DNA of 64,000 bases from Saccharofermentans sp. (GTDB lineage Bacteria; Bacillota; Clostridia; Saccharofermentanales; Saccharofermentanaceae): contig JAKSRC010000001.1 in the NCBI GenBank assembly GCA_024403855.1, positions 1 through 64,000 on the forward strand, given 5' to 3'. Shown piece after piece: positions 9,345 through 18,801 of the stretch (position 1 is the first letter of the stretch; each line of letters opens with the position of its first letter). Under the pieces are notes generated by a model that saw nothing but the letters and a program-made list of their open reading frames with translations, was not told where the DNA came from and made no database searches. The position numbers and the translations under genes were made by a program.

Positions 9345-10980
9345 GATTAAAGTTGTTCCAAGAATAACCGAAGAGATAGCAAAGAATAAAACACCGGATT
9401 TTGATCTTATAGTTAACCAGATTAGGAAGTCCGGAAATAAAGCTATGCGTGAAGGGCTTAAAAAGCTCGAAAAAGGCATGGTTACACTTGATATTTCCAA
9501 GAAGTTCATTGATGCCAGACGCGGAAAAGTAGTAATTACTTACAGATTTGGTTTTATTTCACAGGAAGAGAAAGATTCTCAGAATAGAGAGATTGATCTT
9601 TCTGCTATGCCATATTCGGATTCATTTGAAGCTTCTGCTGAGTTTAAAAGACCTGTTGTTGTCGGCACAGGACCGGCTGGCCTTTTTGCAGCTTTGATTC
9701 TTGCGAGATATGGATTGAAACCGATTGTTCTTGAACGTGGATCTGAAATGAGCCAGCGTATAAAAGATACTGAAGATTTCAAGCAGGGTAAATCTAAAAT
9801 TAATCCCAATTCCAATATTCAGTTTGGTGAAGGTGGTGCCGGCACATTTTCTGACGGTAAGCTATATTCCGGTATAAGTTCCGGTCTTAAGGATTATGTT
9901 CTTCGTACAATGATTGCTCATGGAGCTCCTTTCGACATAATATATGATGCTCATCCTCATGTTGGTACTGATAAACTCAGAGATGTAGTTACCGGCATCA
10001 GAGAAGAGATTATTAGTCTTGGGGGAGAAGTCAGATTTAATTCTACTTTTACGTCCTATAAAGCTGAGAATGGTGATATTACAGGCATTACAGTATCTGA
10101 TAGTAACGATACTTATGAGATTTCCTGTGACAGATTAATTTTGGCTATAGGACATTCGAGTCGTGATACATTCAGGACTTTGTATAAATCCGGCCTTAAT
10201 ATGCAGTCGAAACCATTTTCGGTTGGTGTCAGAATTGAGCACTTAAGAAAAGATCTTGATATTTCCCAATATGGTTTTGATTCTGATTATTCTGCTGATA
10301 TTACACCTTCAATTTATAAGCTCTCTTGCGATACTGAAACCGGTAGAAAACTATATACATTCTGTATGTGTCCCGGTGGAGAAGTTGTAGCTGCACAGTC
10401 AGACAATGAAAGCGTATGTACGAATGGTATGAGTTACAGAGCAAGAGATTGTGTCAATTCCAATAGTGCTATTCTTGTTCCCATTGATAGCAGGGATTAT
10501 GGGGATGGAGTACTTGATGGTATAAGATTTCAGGAAGAACTGGAGCACAAGGCTTTTCTTGCAGGTGGTTCATCAGGAAAAGCACCTTCGGTAAGATATG
10601 CTGACTTGATCAATAATGAAATCACAACAGAATTTGGTAGAGTTAAGCCCTCATTTATGCCGGGTGTGACCTGTGGTAATTTGGCTGATGTATTTCCACC
10701 TGTTATTTTGGATACCATCAAAGATGGTGTAAGCAAGATGGGACGAAAGATCAAAGGATTTGATGATAGTGATGCAGTACTAACTGCAGTTGAAGCCAGA
10801 AGTTCTTCGCCTGTCAGGATTCTTAGAGATCCTGAGACATTCCAGTGTGTTAGCGTGACAGGAATTTTTCCTTGTGGCGAAGGTGCAGGTTATGCCGGTG
10901 GAATCATGTCATCTGCAATTGATGGAATAAAATGCGCTAATAAACTTGTTTTTTCTTTGTTGGTTGCTGACGAACACTAA
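9337..10980 (+). CDS. FAD-dependent dehydrogenase, COG2509 type
   Basis: A 547-residue protein beginning MFEIKVVPRITEEIAK with an N-terminal ~90-residue domain, then the FAD-binding motif VVGTGPAGLFAALILARYGL (about residues 107-126) and the family block NIQFGEGGAGTFSDGKLYSG. The C-terminal PCGEGAGYAGGIMSSAIDGI closes the FAD site. This long, uncharacterised flavoprotein family is widespread in Clostridia. The ATG at 9337 lies inside the end of the previous gene and is preferred over an in-frame start at 9271, which would overlap that gene by 74 bases. Confidence 0.88.
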   Translation: MFEIKVVPRITEEIAKNKTPDFDLIVNQIRKSGNKAMREGLKKLEKGMVTLDISKKFIDARRGKVVITYRFGFISQEEKDSQNREIDLSAMPYSDSFEASAEFKRPVVVGTGPAGLFAALILARYGLKPIVLERGSEMSQRIKDTEDFKQGKSKINPNSNIQFGEGGAGTFSDGKLYSGISSGLKDYVLRTMIAHGAPFDIIYDAHPHVGTDKLRDVVTGIREEIISLGGEVRFNSTFTSYKAENGDITGITVSDSNDTYEISCDRLILAIGHSSRDTFRTLYKSGLNMQSKPFSVGVRIEHLRKDLDISQYGFDSDYSADITPSIYKLSCDTETGRKLYTFCMCPGGEVVAAQSDNESVCTNGMSYRARDCVNSNSAILVPIDSRDYGDGVLDGIRFQEELEHKAFLAGGSSGKAPSVRYADLINNEITTEFGRVKPSFMPGVTCGNLADVFPPVILDTIKDGVSKMGRKIKGFDDSDAVLTAVEARSSSPVRILRDPETFQCVSVTGIFPCGEGAGYAGGIMSSAIDGIKCANKLVFSLLVADEH

Positions 10981-11040
10981 TATTTATCAAGATTTGCGTT
11001 ATTATATGAACGTAAGAAATATATTTAAGGAGGGCCATTT

Positions 11041-11325
11041 ATGGGCAATGAGAAAAACAGAGCGGTAGTTACAGTTCTTGGTAGGGACAGAGTAGGTATT
11101 ATTGCTGATGTCTCAAGGCTTTTGGCTGATTACGGTATTAATATCAACGATATTTCTCAGACTATTTTAGACGATATCTTCACAATGGTAATGATGGTTG
11201 ATCTTAAGGATCTCGTTATTGAAGAATCCGATATCTCTGAAAAACTTTCAGAACTTGGCAATAAGCTTGGTGTACAGATTACTATTCAGCACACAGGCCT
11301 TTTTAATGCCATGCATACTATCTGA
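11041..11325 (+). CDS. ACT domain protein (UPF0237)
   Basis: A 94-residue single-domain ACT protein. The N-terminal RAVVTVLGRDRVGIIADVSRLL and DYGININDISQTILDDIFTMVM segments show the beta-alpha-beta-beta-alpha-beta ACT pattern with the glycine at the ligand-binding turn. Such small GcvR-like proteins bind amino acids or related ligands. The ribosome binding site AAGGAGGG is strong. It lies 20 bases before the UPF0210 gene, and this pairing is conserved in many bacteria and archaea, suggesting that the ACT protein senses a ligand for the larger protein. That role is inferred from context. Confidence 0.9.
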   Translation: MGNEKNRAVVTVLGRDRVGIIADVSRLLADYGININDISQTILDDIFTMVMMVDLKDLVIEESDISEKLSELGNKLGVQITIQHTGLFNAMHTI

Positions 11326-11345
11326 TTTTGAATTGAGGGGCTTTT

Positions 11346-12704
11346 ATGATTAACGAACATGAAATAATTGAAACGATGCAGATGTTTAACAGCCAGCATC
11401 TTGATATCCGTACAATTACTATGGGTATCTCGCTTATGGACTGTGCAGCTCCGACTGTTGAGGAATCCTGTAATAGAATCTACGATAAGATCTGTAAATA
11501 TGCAGGTAAGCTTGTTGAGACAGGCGAACTTATCAGCAAGAAGTATGGAATTCCGATCATTCACAAGAGAATTTCAGTTACACCTATTTCCATTGTAGCT
11601 TCAGCATGCGGTGCTAAGGACTATACTCCTTTTGCAAAGGCTCTTGATAAGGCTGCAAGAACATGCGGCGTTAACTTTATCGGTGGTTTTTCAGCTCTTG
11701 TTCAGAAGGGTTACACAAATTCCGATAAGGTGCTTATTGAGTCTATTCCTGATGCATTGGCATCTACTGAGCTTGTTTGTTCCAGCGTTAATGTCGCTTC
11801 TACAAGAACAGGTATCAATATGGATGCCGTTCGCGATATGGGTGTAATTATCAAGAAGACTGCTGATGCCACTAAGGATAAAGATGCTTTAGGTTGTGCT
11901 AAGCTCGTTGTATTTGCTAATGCTCCTGAAGATAACCCGTTTATGGCTGGTGCTTTCTTAGGTGTTGGCGAACCTGAATGTGTTATTAACGTTGGTATTT
12001 CCGGTCCTGGTGTTGTTAAGCATGCATTAGAAGGCGTTAAAGGAAAGGACCTTGGTGTCGTTGCTGAGACAATTAAGAAAGCTGCTTTCAAGATTACAAG
12101 AGTAGGTGAACTTGTTGCGCGTGAAGCATCTGAAAGACTTAATGTTCCATTCGGAATTATCGATCTTTCACTTGCACCTACACCTGCTGTAGGTGACTCT
12201 GTTGCACGTCTTTTGGAAGAATTCGGTCTTGAGACATGTGGTACATGGGGTACGACAGCTGCTTTGGCTATGCTCAATGACGCTGTTAAGAAGGGCGGCA
12301 TTATGGCATCGTCTTATGTAGGCGGTTTGTCCGGTGCATTTATTCCTGTATCAGAGGATGAAGGAATGATTGCTGCTGCAAGTTCCGGTTCCTTAAAGCT
12401 CGAAAAGCTTGAGGCTATGACATGCGTATGTTCTGTAGGTCTTGATATGATTGCTATCCCTGGTGATACAACAGCCGAGACAATTTCCGGAATCATTGCT
12501 GATGAAATGGCTATCGGTACATTCAATAACAAGACTACAGCTGTTAGACTTATTCCTGTTCCTGGTAAGGATGTAGGTGACAGTGTTGAATTTGGCGGTC
12601 TTTTGGGTACTGCGCCCATCATGAACGTAAACAGAGCTTCCTGTGCTGATTTCATTCACAGAGGTGGAAGAATTCCTGCTCCAATTCATTCAATGCGCAA
12701 CTGA
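11346..12704 (+). CDS. UPF0210 / DUF711 family protein (PFL-like fold)
   Basis: A 452-residue cytoplasmic protein that matches the UPF0210 (DUF711) family in length and blocks: [14 protein letters not shown] near the N-terminus, [22 protein letters not shown], and the glycine-rich [14 protein letters not shown] close to the C-terminus. Solved relatives have a pyruvate-formate-lyase-like barrel without the glycyl-radical domain; none is seen here either. Biochemical function is not established. It is linked to the ACT-domain gene 20 bases upstream and followed by a membrane-protein gene after one base. Confidence 0.9.
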   Translation: MINEHEIIETMQMFNSQHLDIRTITMGISLMDCAAPTVEESCNRIYDKICKYAGKLVETGELISKKYGIPIIHKRISVTPISIVASACGAKDYTPFAKALDKAARTCGVNFIGGFSALVQKGYTNSDKVLIESIPDALASTELVCSSVNVASTRTGINMDAVRDMGVIIKKTADATKDKDALGCAKLVVFANAPEDNPFMAGAFLGVGEPECVINVGISGPGVVKHALEGVKGKDLGVVAETIKKAAFKITRVGELVAREASERLNVPFGIIDLSLAPTPAVGDSVARLLEEFGLETCGTWGTTAALAMLNDAVKKGGIMASSYVGGLSGAFIPVSEDEGMIAAASSGSLKLEKLEAMTCVCSVGLDMIAIPGDTTAETISGIIADEMAIGTFNNKTTAVRLIPVPGKDVGDSVEFGGLLGTAPIMNVNRASCADFIHRGGRIPAPIHSMRN

Positions 12705-12705
12705 T

Positions 12706-13398
12706 ATGTCCGCTAAAAAAGAGAAAAAGAAGAACAAATTCTGGGATTTTGTAAATGACTATAAGCATATGACGATAGCTATGACGCTACCGTCTATGCT
12801 ATTTGATTTTGCTTATTTTTCTCTTTGTTTTGGTATTGGCATAATTACCTTTTCGCCTTGGCTGGTTATTATGTCCTTTTACCATGTAATTCTTTTCCTG
12901 ATGCGAATCAATATTCTTTACAGAGCAGGCAGGGGAAGGATTACCAAGAATCCAAAGTTCAGTGAATGGCGCAACTACAGAAAGTTCTCCAGAAATCTGT
13001 TGTTTTTCGGAATTATCCTTTCGATTGCAATCTACAGGATCGTTTACACGGAACTGTTCCACGATTTTCCTGGATTCATTCGCTATGTCTTCATGGCTTA
13101 TGTTGTATTTAAGGTTATAGTTGCTATTACCAATCTGTTTAAGGCAAGCAAGTCAAAATCCCTTACTGCTATGGCTCTTAGAAAGCTTGGTATCACCGAT
13201 GCGATTGTTTCTTTCCTTGTACTGCAGTGGGCAGTCGTAAGGACAACAGGAACGCTCTTTTCGGTTATTTCACAGAGCATTCAGGCTTATATTGGTTTTG
13301 TTGCTGTAGCTATTATTTTCTTAATGGGCATTTTGGGCTTAATTAAGTGTCATAGAGTTAAAAAGAGTTTAACTATTGAAAACAATAATGAAGGTTAG
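12706..13398 (+). CDS. hypothetical polytopic membrane protein
   Basis: A 230-residue protein with a very basic start (MSAKKEKKKNKFWDF) and about six hydrophobic helices, for example around residues 28-50, 55-75, 100-118, 128-148, 165-185 and 195-215. The ATG at 12706 follows the UPF0210 stop by one base; a longer frame from 12643 would overlap that gene by 62 bases and lacks support. I do not recognise a family. Position between UPF0210 and a glycosidase suggests co-transcription but gives no functional hint. Confidence 0.78.
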   Translation: MSAKKEKKKNKFWDFVNDYKHMTIAMTLPSMLFDFAYFSLCFGIGIITFSPWLVIMSFYHVILFLMRINILYRAGRGRITKNPKFSEWRNYRKFSRNLLFFGIILSIAIYRIVYTELFHDFPGFIRYVFMAYVVFKVIVAITNLFKASKSKSLTAMALRKLGITDAIVSFLVLQWAVVRTTGTLFSVISQSIQAYIGFVAVAIIFLMGILGLIKCHRVKKSLTIENNNEG

Positions 13399-13406
13399 GT
13401 GTTTTT

Positions 13407-14717
13407 ATGTGGTTTGAAGAAGCTGTTTTCTACCAGATTTATCCATTGGGTTTTTGTGGTGCTCCGTTTGAAAATGACGGAGTTCCTGCTTCAAGGATAT
13501 TGAAGGTTCTTGACTGGATTCCTCATATGAAGAAGCTTGGAATCAATGCTATTTATTTCTCACCTGTGTTTGAATCGGATACGCATGGTTACAACACAAG
13601 AGATTATGGCCTCATTGATACTCGCCTTGGTACAAATGAAGATTTCAAAAAGGTTGTCGACGAGCTTCATAAAGAAGGTATTAAGGTTGTTCTTGATGGT
13701 GTATTTAATCATGTAGGAAGAGGCTTCTGGGCTTTTAAGGATGTTCAGGAAAAGAAGTGGGACTCACAGTATAAAGACTGGTTCCATTTATCTTTCGAAG
13801 GTAACTCTCATTACAATGATGGTTTCTGGTATGAAGGCTGGGAAGGCAATTATGACCTTGTTAAGCTTAATCTCAGAAACTGGGCAGTAATCGATCACAT
13901 ACTTGATAAAGTCGGTTTCTGGATTGATTATTTCGATATCGACGGCTTAAGACTTGACGTAGCTTATTGTCTGGATCATGAGTTCTTAAGAAGACTTCGT
14001 GAGTTCACTGATAGCAAGAAGAATGAATTTTTGCTTTTAGGTGAAGTCCTTCACGGTGAATATGGAAGAATGCTTAATGATATGCACCTTCATTCACTTA
14101 CAAACTATCAGTGCTATAAGGGAATCTATTCATCCTTTAACTCAGCAAACATGTTCGAGATCATGCACTCACTTATGAGACTTTTCGGACCAGAGGACTG
14201 GACAGTATGCCGTGGTGCACATCTTTTGTCATTCGCTGACAACCACGATGTTACACGTATTGCTTCAATCTTAAGCGATGAACGTAATCTTCCGCTTGTT
14301 TATACACTCGTATTCACGATGCCCGGAATTCCTTGTGTTTACTATGGTTCTGAATGGGGTACAAAAGCTCGAAAAGAAGAAGGCGACCCTGCGCTTCGTG
14401 CATGCTTTGAAAAGCCTGAATGGAATGATGTAGCAACACATGTATCCAAGCTTGCTGAAATCAAAAAGAACAGCAAGGCTTTGAATTACGGTGGCATCAG
14501 AATTGTTGTTCTTAATAACAAGCAGTGCATTTTCGAGAGAAGATGCGACAACGAGCGCATTATGGTTGCAATTAATATGGACGATAATCCGTTTACTGCT
14601 CATTTTGATGCCGGCTGCGGACGTGCTAAAGAATTACTTAGCGGTAATATGCACGATTTCGGTGGCGGATCAACATTACAGCCAAAATCTTCTGAAATCT
14701 GGCTTATGGAAAATTAA
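13407..14717 (+). CDS. GH13 alpha-amylase family glycosidase (maltodextrin-active type)
   Basis: A 436-residue cytoplasmic (no signal peptide) glycoside hydrolase of family 13. The four conserved regions are visible: DGVFNHVG (97-104), GLRLDVAY with nucleophile D184, LLGEVLHG with acid/base E213, and FADNHDVTRI with D281 as transition-state stabiliser. The start MWFEEAVFYQIYPLGFCGAP resembles clostridial intracellular maltodextrin glucosidases or neopullulanase-like enzymes, so it probably trims imported maltodextrins or glycogen fragments. Exact specificity is not readable. It ends the plus-strand block; a hairpin terminator follows at 14742. Confidence 0.9.
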   Translation: MWFEEAVFYQIYPLGFCGAPFENDGVPASRILKVLDWIPHMKKLGINAIYFSPVFESDTHGYNTRDYGLIDTRLGTNEDFKKVVDELHKEGIKVVLDGVFNHVGRGFWAFKDVQEKKWDSQYKDWFHLSFEGNSHYNDGFWYEGWEGNYDLVKLNLRNWAVIDHILDKVGFWIDYFDIDGLRLDVAYCLDHEFLRRLREFTDSKKNEFLLLGEVLHGEYGRMLNDMHLHSLTNYQCYKGIYSSFNSANMFEIMHSLMRLFGPEDWTVCRGAHLLSFADNHDVTRIASILSDERNLPLVYTLVFTMPGIPCVYYGSEWGTKARKEEGDPALRACFEKPEWNDVATHVSKLAEIKKNSKALNYGGIRIVVLNNKQCIFERRCDNERIMVAINMDDNPFTAHFDAGCGRAKELLSGNMHDFGGGSTLQPKSSEIWLMEN

Positions 14718-14741
14718 TAGATACTATTCGAAAAAAAGAAT

Positions 14742-14771
14742 AAGGGGCTGTCTTGATTAAGACAACCCCTT
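14742..14771. terminator. bidirectional terminator between the GH13 gene and argH
   Basis: Thirteen-base arms AAGGGGCTGTCTT and AAGACAACCCCTT (one G-U pair) around a GATT loop. T-rich sequence follows on the plus strand and a run of seven A residues precedes it, giving a T run on the minus strand. It sits between two convergent genes and can serve both. Confidence 0.85.
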
Positions 14772-14795
14772 TATTATTTGAATTGATTCGTGATT

Positions 14796-16157
14796 TTACT
14801 GCTGATCCAAGTAGTTTTTAACTGTCTCGGGATTAGGACCACCAATCAACTTTCTGCCTTCAACACAAGTTTTAAGTGAGATTGCATCATAAACATCTTC
14901 TTCGAAAGCAGGTGAGAATTCCTTAAGCTTGTCCAAAGGAACATCAATGAGAGAGATTCCATTTTCGATGCAGTAATGAACGAGCTTACCGGAGATTGCA
15001 TGAGTTTCACGGAAAGGAAGTCCTTTCTTAACGAGATAGTCAGCGAGGTCGGTAGCATTAGTAAATCCGCCTAAAGCTGCAGCTTCCATATTGTCTTTTC
15101 TGATTGTCATGGTCTTAACCATACCGGTGAAAGGAGGGAGGACAGCCTTAATTGTCTCAATGCAATCGAACATTGCTTCCTGAACTTCCTGCATGTCTTT
15201 GTTATATGTAAGAGGTAATCCCTTCATAATTACGAGAAGTGAGATCAAATCACCATAAACACGACCTGTCTTACCACGTGTAAGTTCAGCTACGTCAGGA
15301 TTCTTCTTCTGAGGCATCATGGAAGAGCCTGTTGAATATGCATCATCTAATTCGTAGAACTTGAATTCCTGTGAAGCATAGAGAATTATCTCTTCGCTCA
15401 TTCTTGATAAATGCATCATGAGAATTGAGCAAGCTGAAGCGAATTCAATAGCGAAATCTCTGTCAGCAACACCATCAAGAGAGCAAAGTGTGACACCAGT
15501 CATACCAAGCTGTTCAGCTACGAATTCTCTGTCCAAAGGATATGTTGTTCCGGCAAGAGCACCAGAACCCAAAGGGGAGATATTTGCTCTGTCTTTAGCT
15601 TCATTGATACGATCTACGTCACGCTTAAACATCTCAATGTAAGCTGAGAGATAGTGTGCATAAGTGATAGGCTGTGCTCTCTGAAGGTGAGTATAGCCGG
15701 GCATATATGTCTCGGTATTAGCTTTAGCTATTTCAACAAGAGTATCAATGAGAGAATCCAAAAGCTCGATAATCTCGCCAGCTTCATCAACAAGATAAAG
15801 ACGCTGGTCCAAAGCTACCTGGTCATTTCTGGATCTGCCTGTATGAAGACGCTTTCCGGCATCACCGATTCTGTTTGTCAGTTCTTCTTCGATGAACATG
15901 TGGATATCTTCAGCGTCAGAATCAAAAGTAAGCTTACCTGATTCGATATCTTCCTTTATTGAAAGAAGACCGCTCTTAATATCTTCAGCATCCTTTGCAG
16001 AAATTACACCCTGTTTTGCAAGCATCTGTGAATGTGCAATGGATCCTTCGATGTCCTGGCTATACATTTTGCAATCAAAAGGAAGGGAAGAATTATAGTC
16101 ATTTACTTCCTTGTCAGTAGCCTTTTCAAATCTGCCTGCCCACATTTTCTTTGCCAT
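14796..16157 (-). CDS. argH: argininosuccinate lyase
   Basis: A 453-residue enzyme converting argininosuccinate to arginine and fumarate, the last step of arginine synthesis. It begins MAKKMWAGRFEKATDKEVND, typical of ArgH, and carries the superfamily signature GSSMMPQKKNPD at 277-288 with the catalytic serine in the flexible loop; the TGRSRNDQVALD and YTHLQRAQP blocks form the rest of the active site. Length is normal. The ribosome binding site AAGGAGT lies within the end of the upstream GNAT gene, 5 bases away, so the two are coupled. argG lies upstream beyond the GNAT genes. Confidence 0.97.
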   Translation of the reverse strand: MAKKMWAGRFEKATDKEVNDYNSSLPFDCKMYSQDIEGSIAHSQMLAKQGVISAKDAEDIKSGLLSIKEDIESGKLTFDSDAEDIHMFIEEELTNRIGDAGKRLHTGRSRNDQVALDQRLYLVDEAGEIIELLDSLIDTLVEIAKANTETYMPGYTHLQRAQPITYAHYLSAYIEMFKRDVDRINEAKDRANISPLGSGALAGTTYPLDREFVAEQLGMTGVTLCSLDGVADRDFAIEFASACSILMMHLSRMSEEIILYASQEFKFYELDDAYSTGSSMMPQKKNPDVAELTRGKTGRVYGDLISLLVIMKGLPLTYNKDMQEVQEAMFDCIETIKAVLPPFTGMVKTMTIRKDNMEAAALGGFTNATDLADYLVKKGLPFRETHAISGKLVHYCIENGISLIDVPLDKLKEFSPAFEEDVYDAISLKTCVEGRKLIGGPNPETVKNYLDQQ

Positions 16158-16162
16158 AGTTG

Positions 16163-16615
16163 TTACTCCTTAACATAATCAGGATCAATCCTGACTAATT
16201 CAGTCAGCGCTTTATTCCTGTAGTTTAAATCATCTCTAAGCGTAAAGCCCTGTGATTCCCAGAAAGCATTACCAACTTCATTCTTTTTGAATGCGACAAG
16301 TAAAACCTTGTTTATGCCTTCAGCCTTAAGAGCATCAAGTGCAAGAGCAACAAGCTTATTGCCGATTCCGCCACGCCTTGAATCAGGGGATACGCATGCG
16401 TGTTGGATTATACCACGCCTTCCGTCATGACCACATAATATCACACCTACAACTTTTTCATCCTCAACAGCAACAAAAGAAGTAGTAGGATTTCGCTTAA
16501 GGTACTTTTCGATGCCTTCCTTTGAATCGTCCTTGTCATTAAGTCCGTTACCACACTTAATCCAAAGATCGTAAGCTTCTTCGTAGTCATCAATTGTCAT
16601 TAACCTGTATTCCAT
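16163..16615 (-). CDS. GNAT family N-acetyltransferase
   Basis: A 150-residue GCN5-related acetyltransferase. Motif A for acetyl-CoA binding is seen as ACVSPDSRRGGIGNKLVALAL (R/Q-x-x-G-x-G), followed by KVLLVAFKKNEVGNAFWESQGF, the usual strand-helix segment where the acceptor-side helix begins. The substrate is unknown. It is in the argG-argH interval, directly before argH, so an amino-acid or arginine-pathway intermediate is conceivable, but nothing in the protein marks it as an N-acetylglutamate synthase. Confidence 0.85.
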   Translation of the reverse strand: MEYRLMTIDDYEEAYDLWIKCGNGLNDKDDSKEGIEKYLKRNPTTSFVAVEDEKVVGVILCGHDGRRGIIQHACVSPDSRRGGIGNKLVALALDALKAEGINKVLLVAFKKNEVGNAFWESQGFTLRDDLNYRNKALTELVRIDPDYVKE

Positions 16616-16638
16616 ACAATTTTCCTTTTCGCGAAATG

Positions 16639-17157
16639 TTAACCCTCTTTGTTAGGTGCAATTGGCTCGAAAACCAGTTCTCTGCATATCCATTTTTCAC
16701 CAGATATTGGATAGGTATCAGTTATTCCGGTATCCTTAAAACCGGATTTGAGGTAGCAATTAAGTGCTGAAGGATTGTTTTCGAAAACTCCAATGGTGAC
16801 CTTTTTCGCGCCCATAATATTAACTGCATAATCGATAGCCAGTTTGATCATTTGTTTACCAAGGCCTTGTCCACGCTTTTTGTTATCCAATAGAACGAAT
16901 CCAAGACGAACAGTATTAATGTCATTCTTGTCAGGATATCTTATGATGAAGTAACCGCTAATACCGGATTCATCGTAAGCAACAAAGTGAAATACTTCAT
17001 CACTATCAAGAGAAGCATTGTAACTTTGTATAAGTTCCTGAGCAGAAATAGGGTAGGTCTCAAACCGGTCTGCACACCATAAACGGAAGATGTGCTCATT
17101 TTCGATCCATGAAACTATTTCTTCAGCATCGCATTTTTTGAAAGGACGTAATCTCAT
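16639..17157 (-). CDS. GNAT family N-acetyltransferase (RimJ/RimL-like)
   Basis: A 172-residue acetyltransferase starting MRLRPFKKCDAEEIVSWI, the classic RimJ/RimL-type opening. The acetyl-CoA pocket is LGFVLLDNKKRGQGLGKQMIKLAI, and VFENNPSALNCYLKSGFKDTG is the conserved C-terminal segment. Targets of such enzymes include ribosomal proteins and small amines; this one cannot be assigned. It lies between an argG-proximal hairpin and the second GNAT gene 23 bases downstream. Confidence 0.85.
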   Translation of the reverse strand: MRLRPFKKCDAEEIVSWIENEHIFRLWCADRFETYPISAQELIQSYNASLDSDEVFHFVAYDESGISGYFIIRYPDKNDINTVRLGFVLLDNKKRGQGLGKQMIKLAIDYAVNIMGAKKVTIGVFENNPSALNCYLKSGFKDTGITDTYPISGEKWICRELVFEPIAPNKEG

Positions 17158-17176
17158 ATCTGCACCTTAAAATAAT

Positions 17177-17208
17177 AACGGCTGTCTCTTTTGTGTGAGG
17201 CAGCCGTT
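17177..17208 (-). terminator. terminator or attenuator hairpin downstream of argG
   Basis: Twelve-base arms AACGGCTGTCTC and GAGGCAGCCGTT (one G-U pair) with an 8-base loop. Read on the minus strand the stem is followed by ATTATTTT. It lies between the argG stop and the first GNAT gene, so GNAT-GNAT-argH may depend on readthrough or on their own promoter. Confidence 0.7.
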
Positions 17209-17235
17209 GAACTTTTAATCAATCGATGATGTCAA

Positions 17236-18450
17236 TCAAAGAAGACCATTCTTCTGCTTCATCTTAGCATTGACTTTCATAGGGAGACCAAAGCAGTTGA
17301 TGAATCCGCCAGCATCAGCCTGGTTGTAAACGTCATCAGCCTCAAATGTAGCGATCTCAGGATCGTAGAGAGAGAAGGGTGACTTAGTACCAGCAGGTGT
17401 GCAGTTGCCCTTGTAGAGCTTCATCTTAACTTCACCAGTAACAACTTCCTGTGTCTGATCTACGAAAGCTGAGAGAGCTTCTCTCAAGGGGTGGAACCAC
17501 TGTCCGTAGTATACGAGTTCAGCGAACTTCTGGGCTACGAGATCCTTGTAGTGGATTGTATCACGCTCAACTGTGAGGAGCTCGAGTTCTCTGTGAGCTG
17601 CGAAAAGGAGTGTTCCGCCAGGTGTTTCATAAACGCCACGGCTCTTCATACCAACAAGACGGTTCTCAACGATATCAGCGATACCAACACCATTAGCAGC
17701 TGCTACCTTATTGCAGTATCTCAAAAGATCTGCAGGGGAGAACTTCTGTCCATCAACTTCAACCGGGATACCCTTTTCGAACTTGATTGTTACATATGTA
17801 GGAGTATCAGGTGCCTTTTCAGGAGAAACCATGAGCTCAAGGATCTTATCGAGGTTAGGCTCATTTGCAGGATCTTCGAGATCCATACCTTCGTGTGAAA
17901 GGTGCCAGAGGTTCTCATCCTTAGAATAGTTGTTTTCCTTTGTAACAGGAACATCGATTCCACGAGCCATAGCGTAGTCGATTTCCTCATCACGAGACTT
18001 AATATCCCAGATTCTCCAAGGAGCGAGAATCTTCATATCAGGATCAAGTGCCTTAATGGAAAGCTCAAATCTTACCTGGTCATTTCCCTTACCAGTGCAG
18101 CCGTGAACGATTGTTGTACATCCGTTCTCGTGAGCTACTTCAACAAAGTGCTTAGCGATAACAGGACGAGCCATAGATGTACCGAGGAGATACTTTCCTT
18201 CGTAAACTGCATTAGCCTTAAGTGTAGGGTATACGAAATCAGCAACGAACTCGTCTGTGATGTCTTCGATAATGCACTTAATTGCACCGCACTTCAAAGC
18301 CTTCTTCTCAAGATAATCGTGATCAAGACCTACGCCAACTTCACCGCAGTAAGCTACAACTTCGCAGTCATAGTGCTCAAGGAGCCACGGGATGATAATG
18401 GAAGTATCAAGTCCGCCTGAATAAGCCAGTAAGAATTTTTCTTTTGCCAT
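17236..18450 (-). CDS. argG: argininosuccinate synthase
   Basis: A 404-residue ATP-dependent ligase joining citrulline and aspartate. The N-terminal PP-loop [16 protein letters not shown] (residues 7-22) binds ATP. The blocks [14 protein letters not shown] and [13 protein letters not shown] match ArgG, the latter here as [13 protein letters not shown]. Length is normal. The ribosome binding site GGAGGTG is 6 bases before the ATG. Upstream on the minus strand is a strong promoter overlapped by ARG-box-like palindromes, so expression is probably repressed by an ArgR/AhrC-type protein when arginine is plentiful. Confidence 0.97.
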   Translation of the reverse strand: MAKEKFLLAYSGGLDTSIIIPWLLEHYDCEVVAYCGEVGVGLDHDYLEKKALKCGAIKCIIEDITDEFVADFVYPTLKANAVYEGKYLLGTSMARPVIAKHFVEVAHENGCTTIVHGCTGKGNDQVRFELSIKALDPDMKILAPWRIWDIKSRDEEIDYAMARGIDVPVTKENNYSKDENLWHLSHEGMDLEDPANEPNLDKILELMVSPEKAPDTPTYVTIKFEKGIPVEVDGQKFSPADLLRYCNKVAAANGVGIADIVENRLVGMKSRGVYETPGGTLLFAAHRELELLTVERDTIHYKDLVAQKFAELVYYGQWFHPLREALSAFVDQTQEVVTGEVKMKLYKGNCTPAGTKSPFSLYDPEIATFEADDVYNQADAGGFINCFGLPMKVNAKMKQKNGLL

Positions 18451-18471
18451 AGGGCACCTCCGAATGATTTA

Positions 18472-18536
18472 TGAATATTTATGCACGGTTCTGTATAAAC
18501 TTTGCATATAATACACTTGCATTAAATACAAGTCAA
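18472..18536 (-). promoter_or_regulatory. argG promoter with candidate ArgR (ARG-box) operators
   Basis: On the minus strand TTGACT (18531-18536) and TATTAT (18508-18513) are separated by exactly 17 bases, a good sigma-A promoter. The palindrome CTTGCATTAAATACAAG (plus strand, 18516-18532) fills the spacer; a related copy TGCATATAATACA covers the -10, and TGAATATTTATGCA at 18472-18485 matches the ARG-box consensus TGMAT-WWWW-ATKCA. The position before argG supports arginine-dependent repression. Regulator binding is inference. Confidence 0.72.
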
Positions 18537-18801
18537 CACACAAATTTTAATTACCGGAACTAAATATTACAAGTAAATAGTTTAAGAAAAATCCATACAT
18601 TTTCTGAATCATTTTGATGTTTCTGATTGCATAAATCAGACCTCAGATAACATTAACTAAATACAAGTAAATCTATTTCGTACAGACGGGCGCTTATTTG
18701 TGCATTTTATTAATTATATTATTTTGTAAAAATTGGAACTTTTGTATAAAATCATATGTGGCATAATATGTCCTGAATTATTTCGAGGAGATTTGTTTTT
18801 A
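18537..18801. other. AT-rich divergent intergenic region with repeated AAGTAAAT motifs
   Basis: This is the rest of the 351-base gap between argG and the aminotransferase gene. It holds two related stretches, AACTAAATATTACAAGTAAAT (starting 18558) and AACTAAATACAAGTAAAT (18655-18672), and a small 7-base-stem hairpin TCTGATT/AATCAGA at 18622-18640. CATAAT at 18762-18767 and TATAAA at 18745-18750 are possible -10 boxes for the plus-strand gene, without a convincing -35. No T-box or other riboswitch is recognisable. Confidence 0.45.

Noticed and set aside
11711..12301. 196-codon open frame on the minus strand
   Set aside because: Mirror frame of the conserved UPF0210 gene; composition is typical of an antisense shadow.
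18451..18801. T-box or other riboswitch before argG or the aminotransferase
   Set aside because: No TGGNACCGCG-like T-box sequence or terminator pair is visible; palindromes over the promoter explain the region better.
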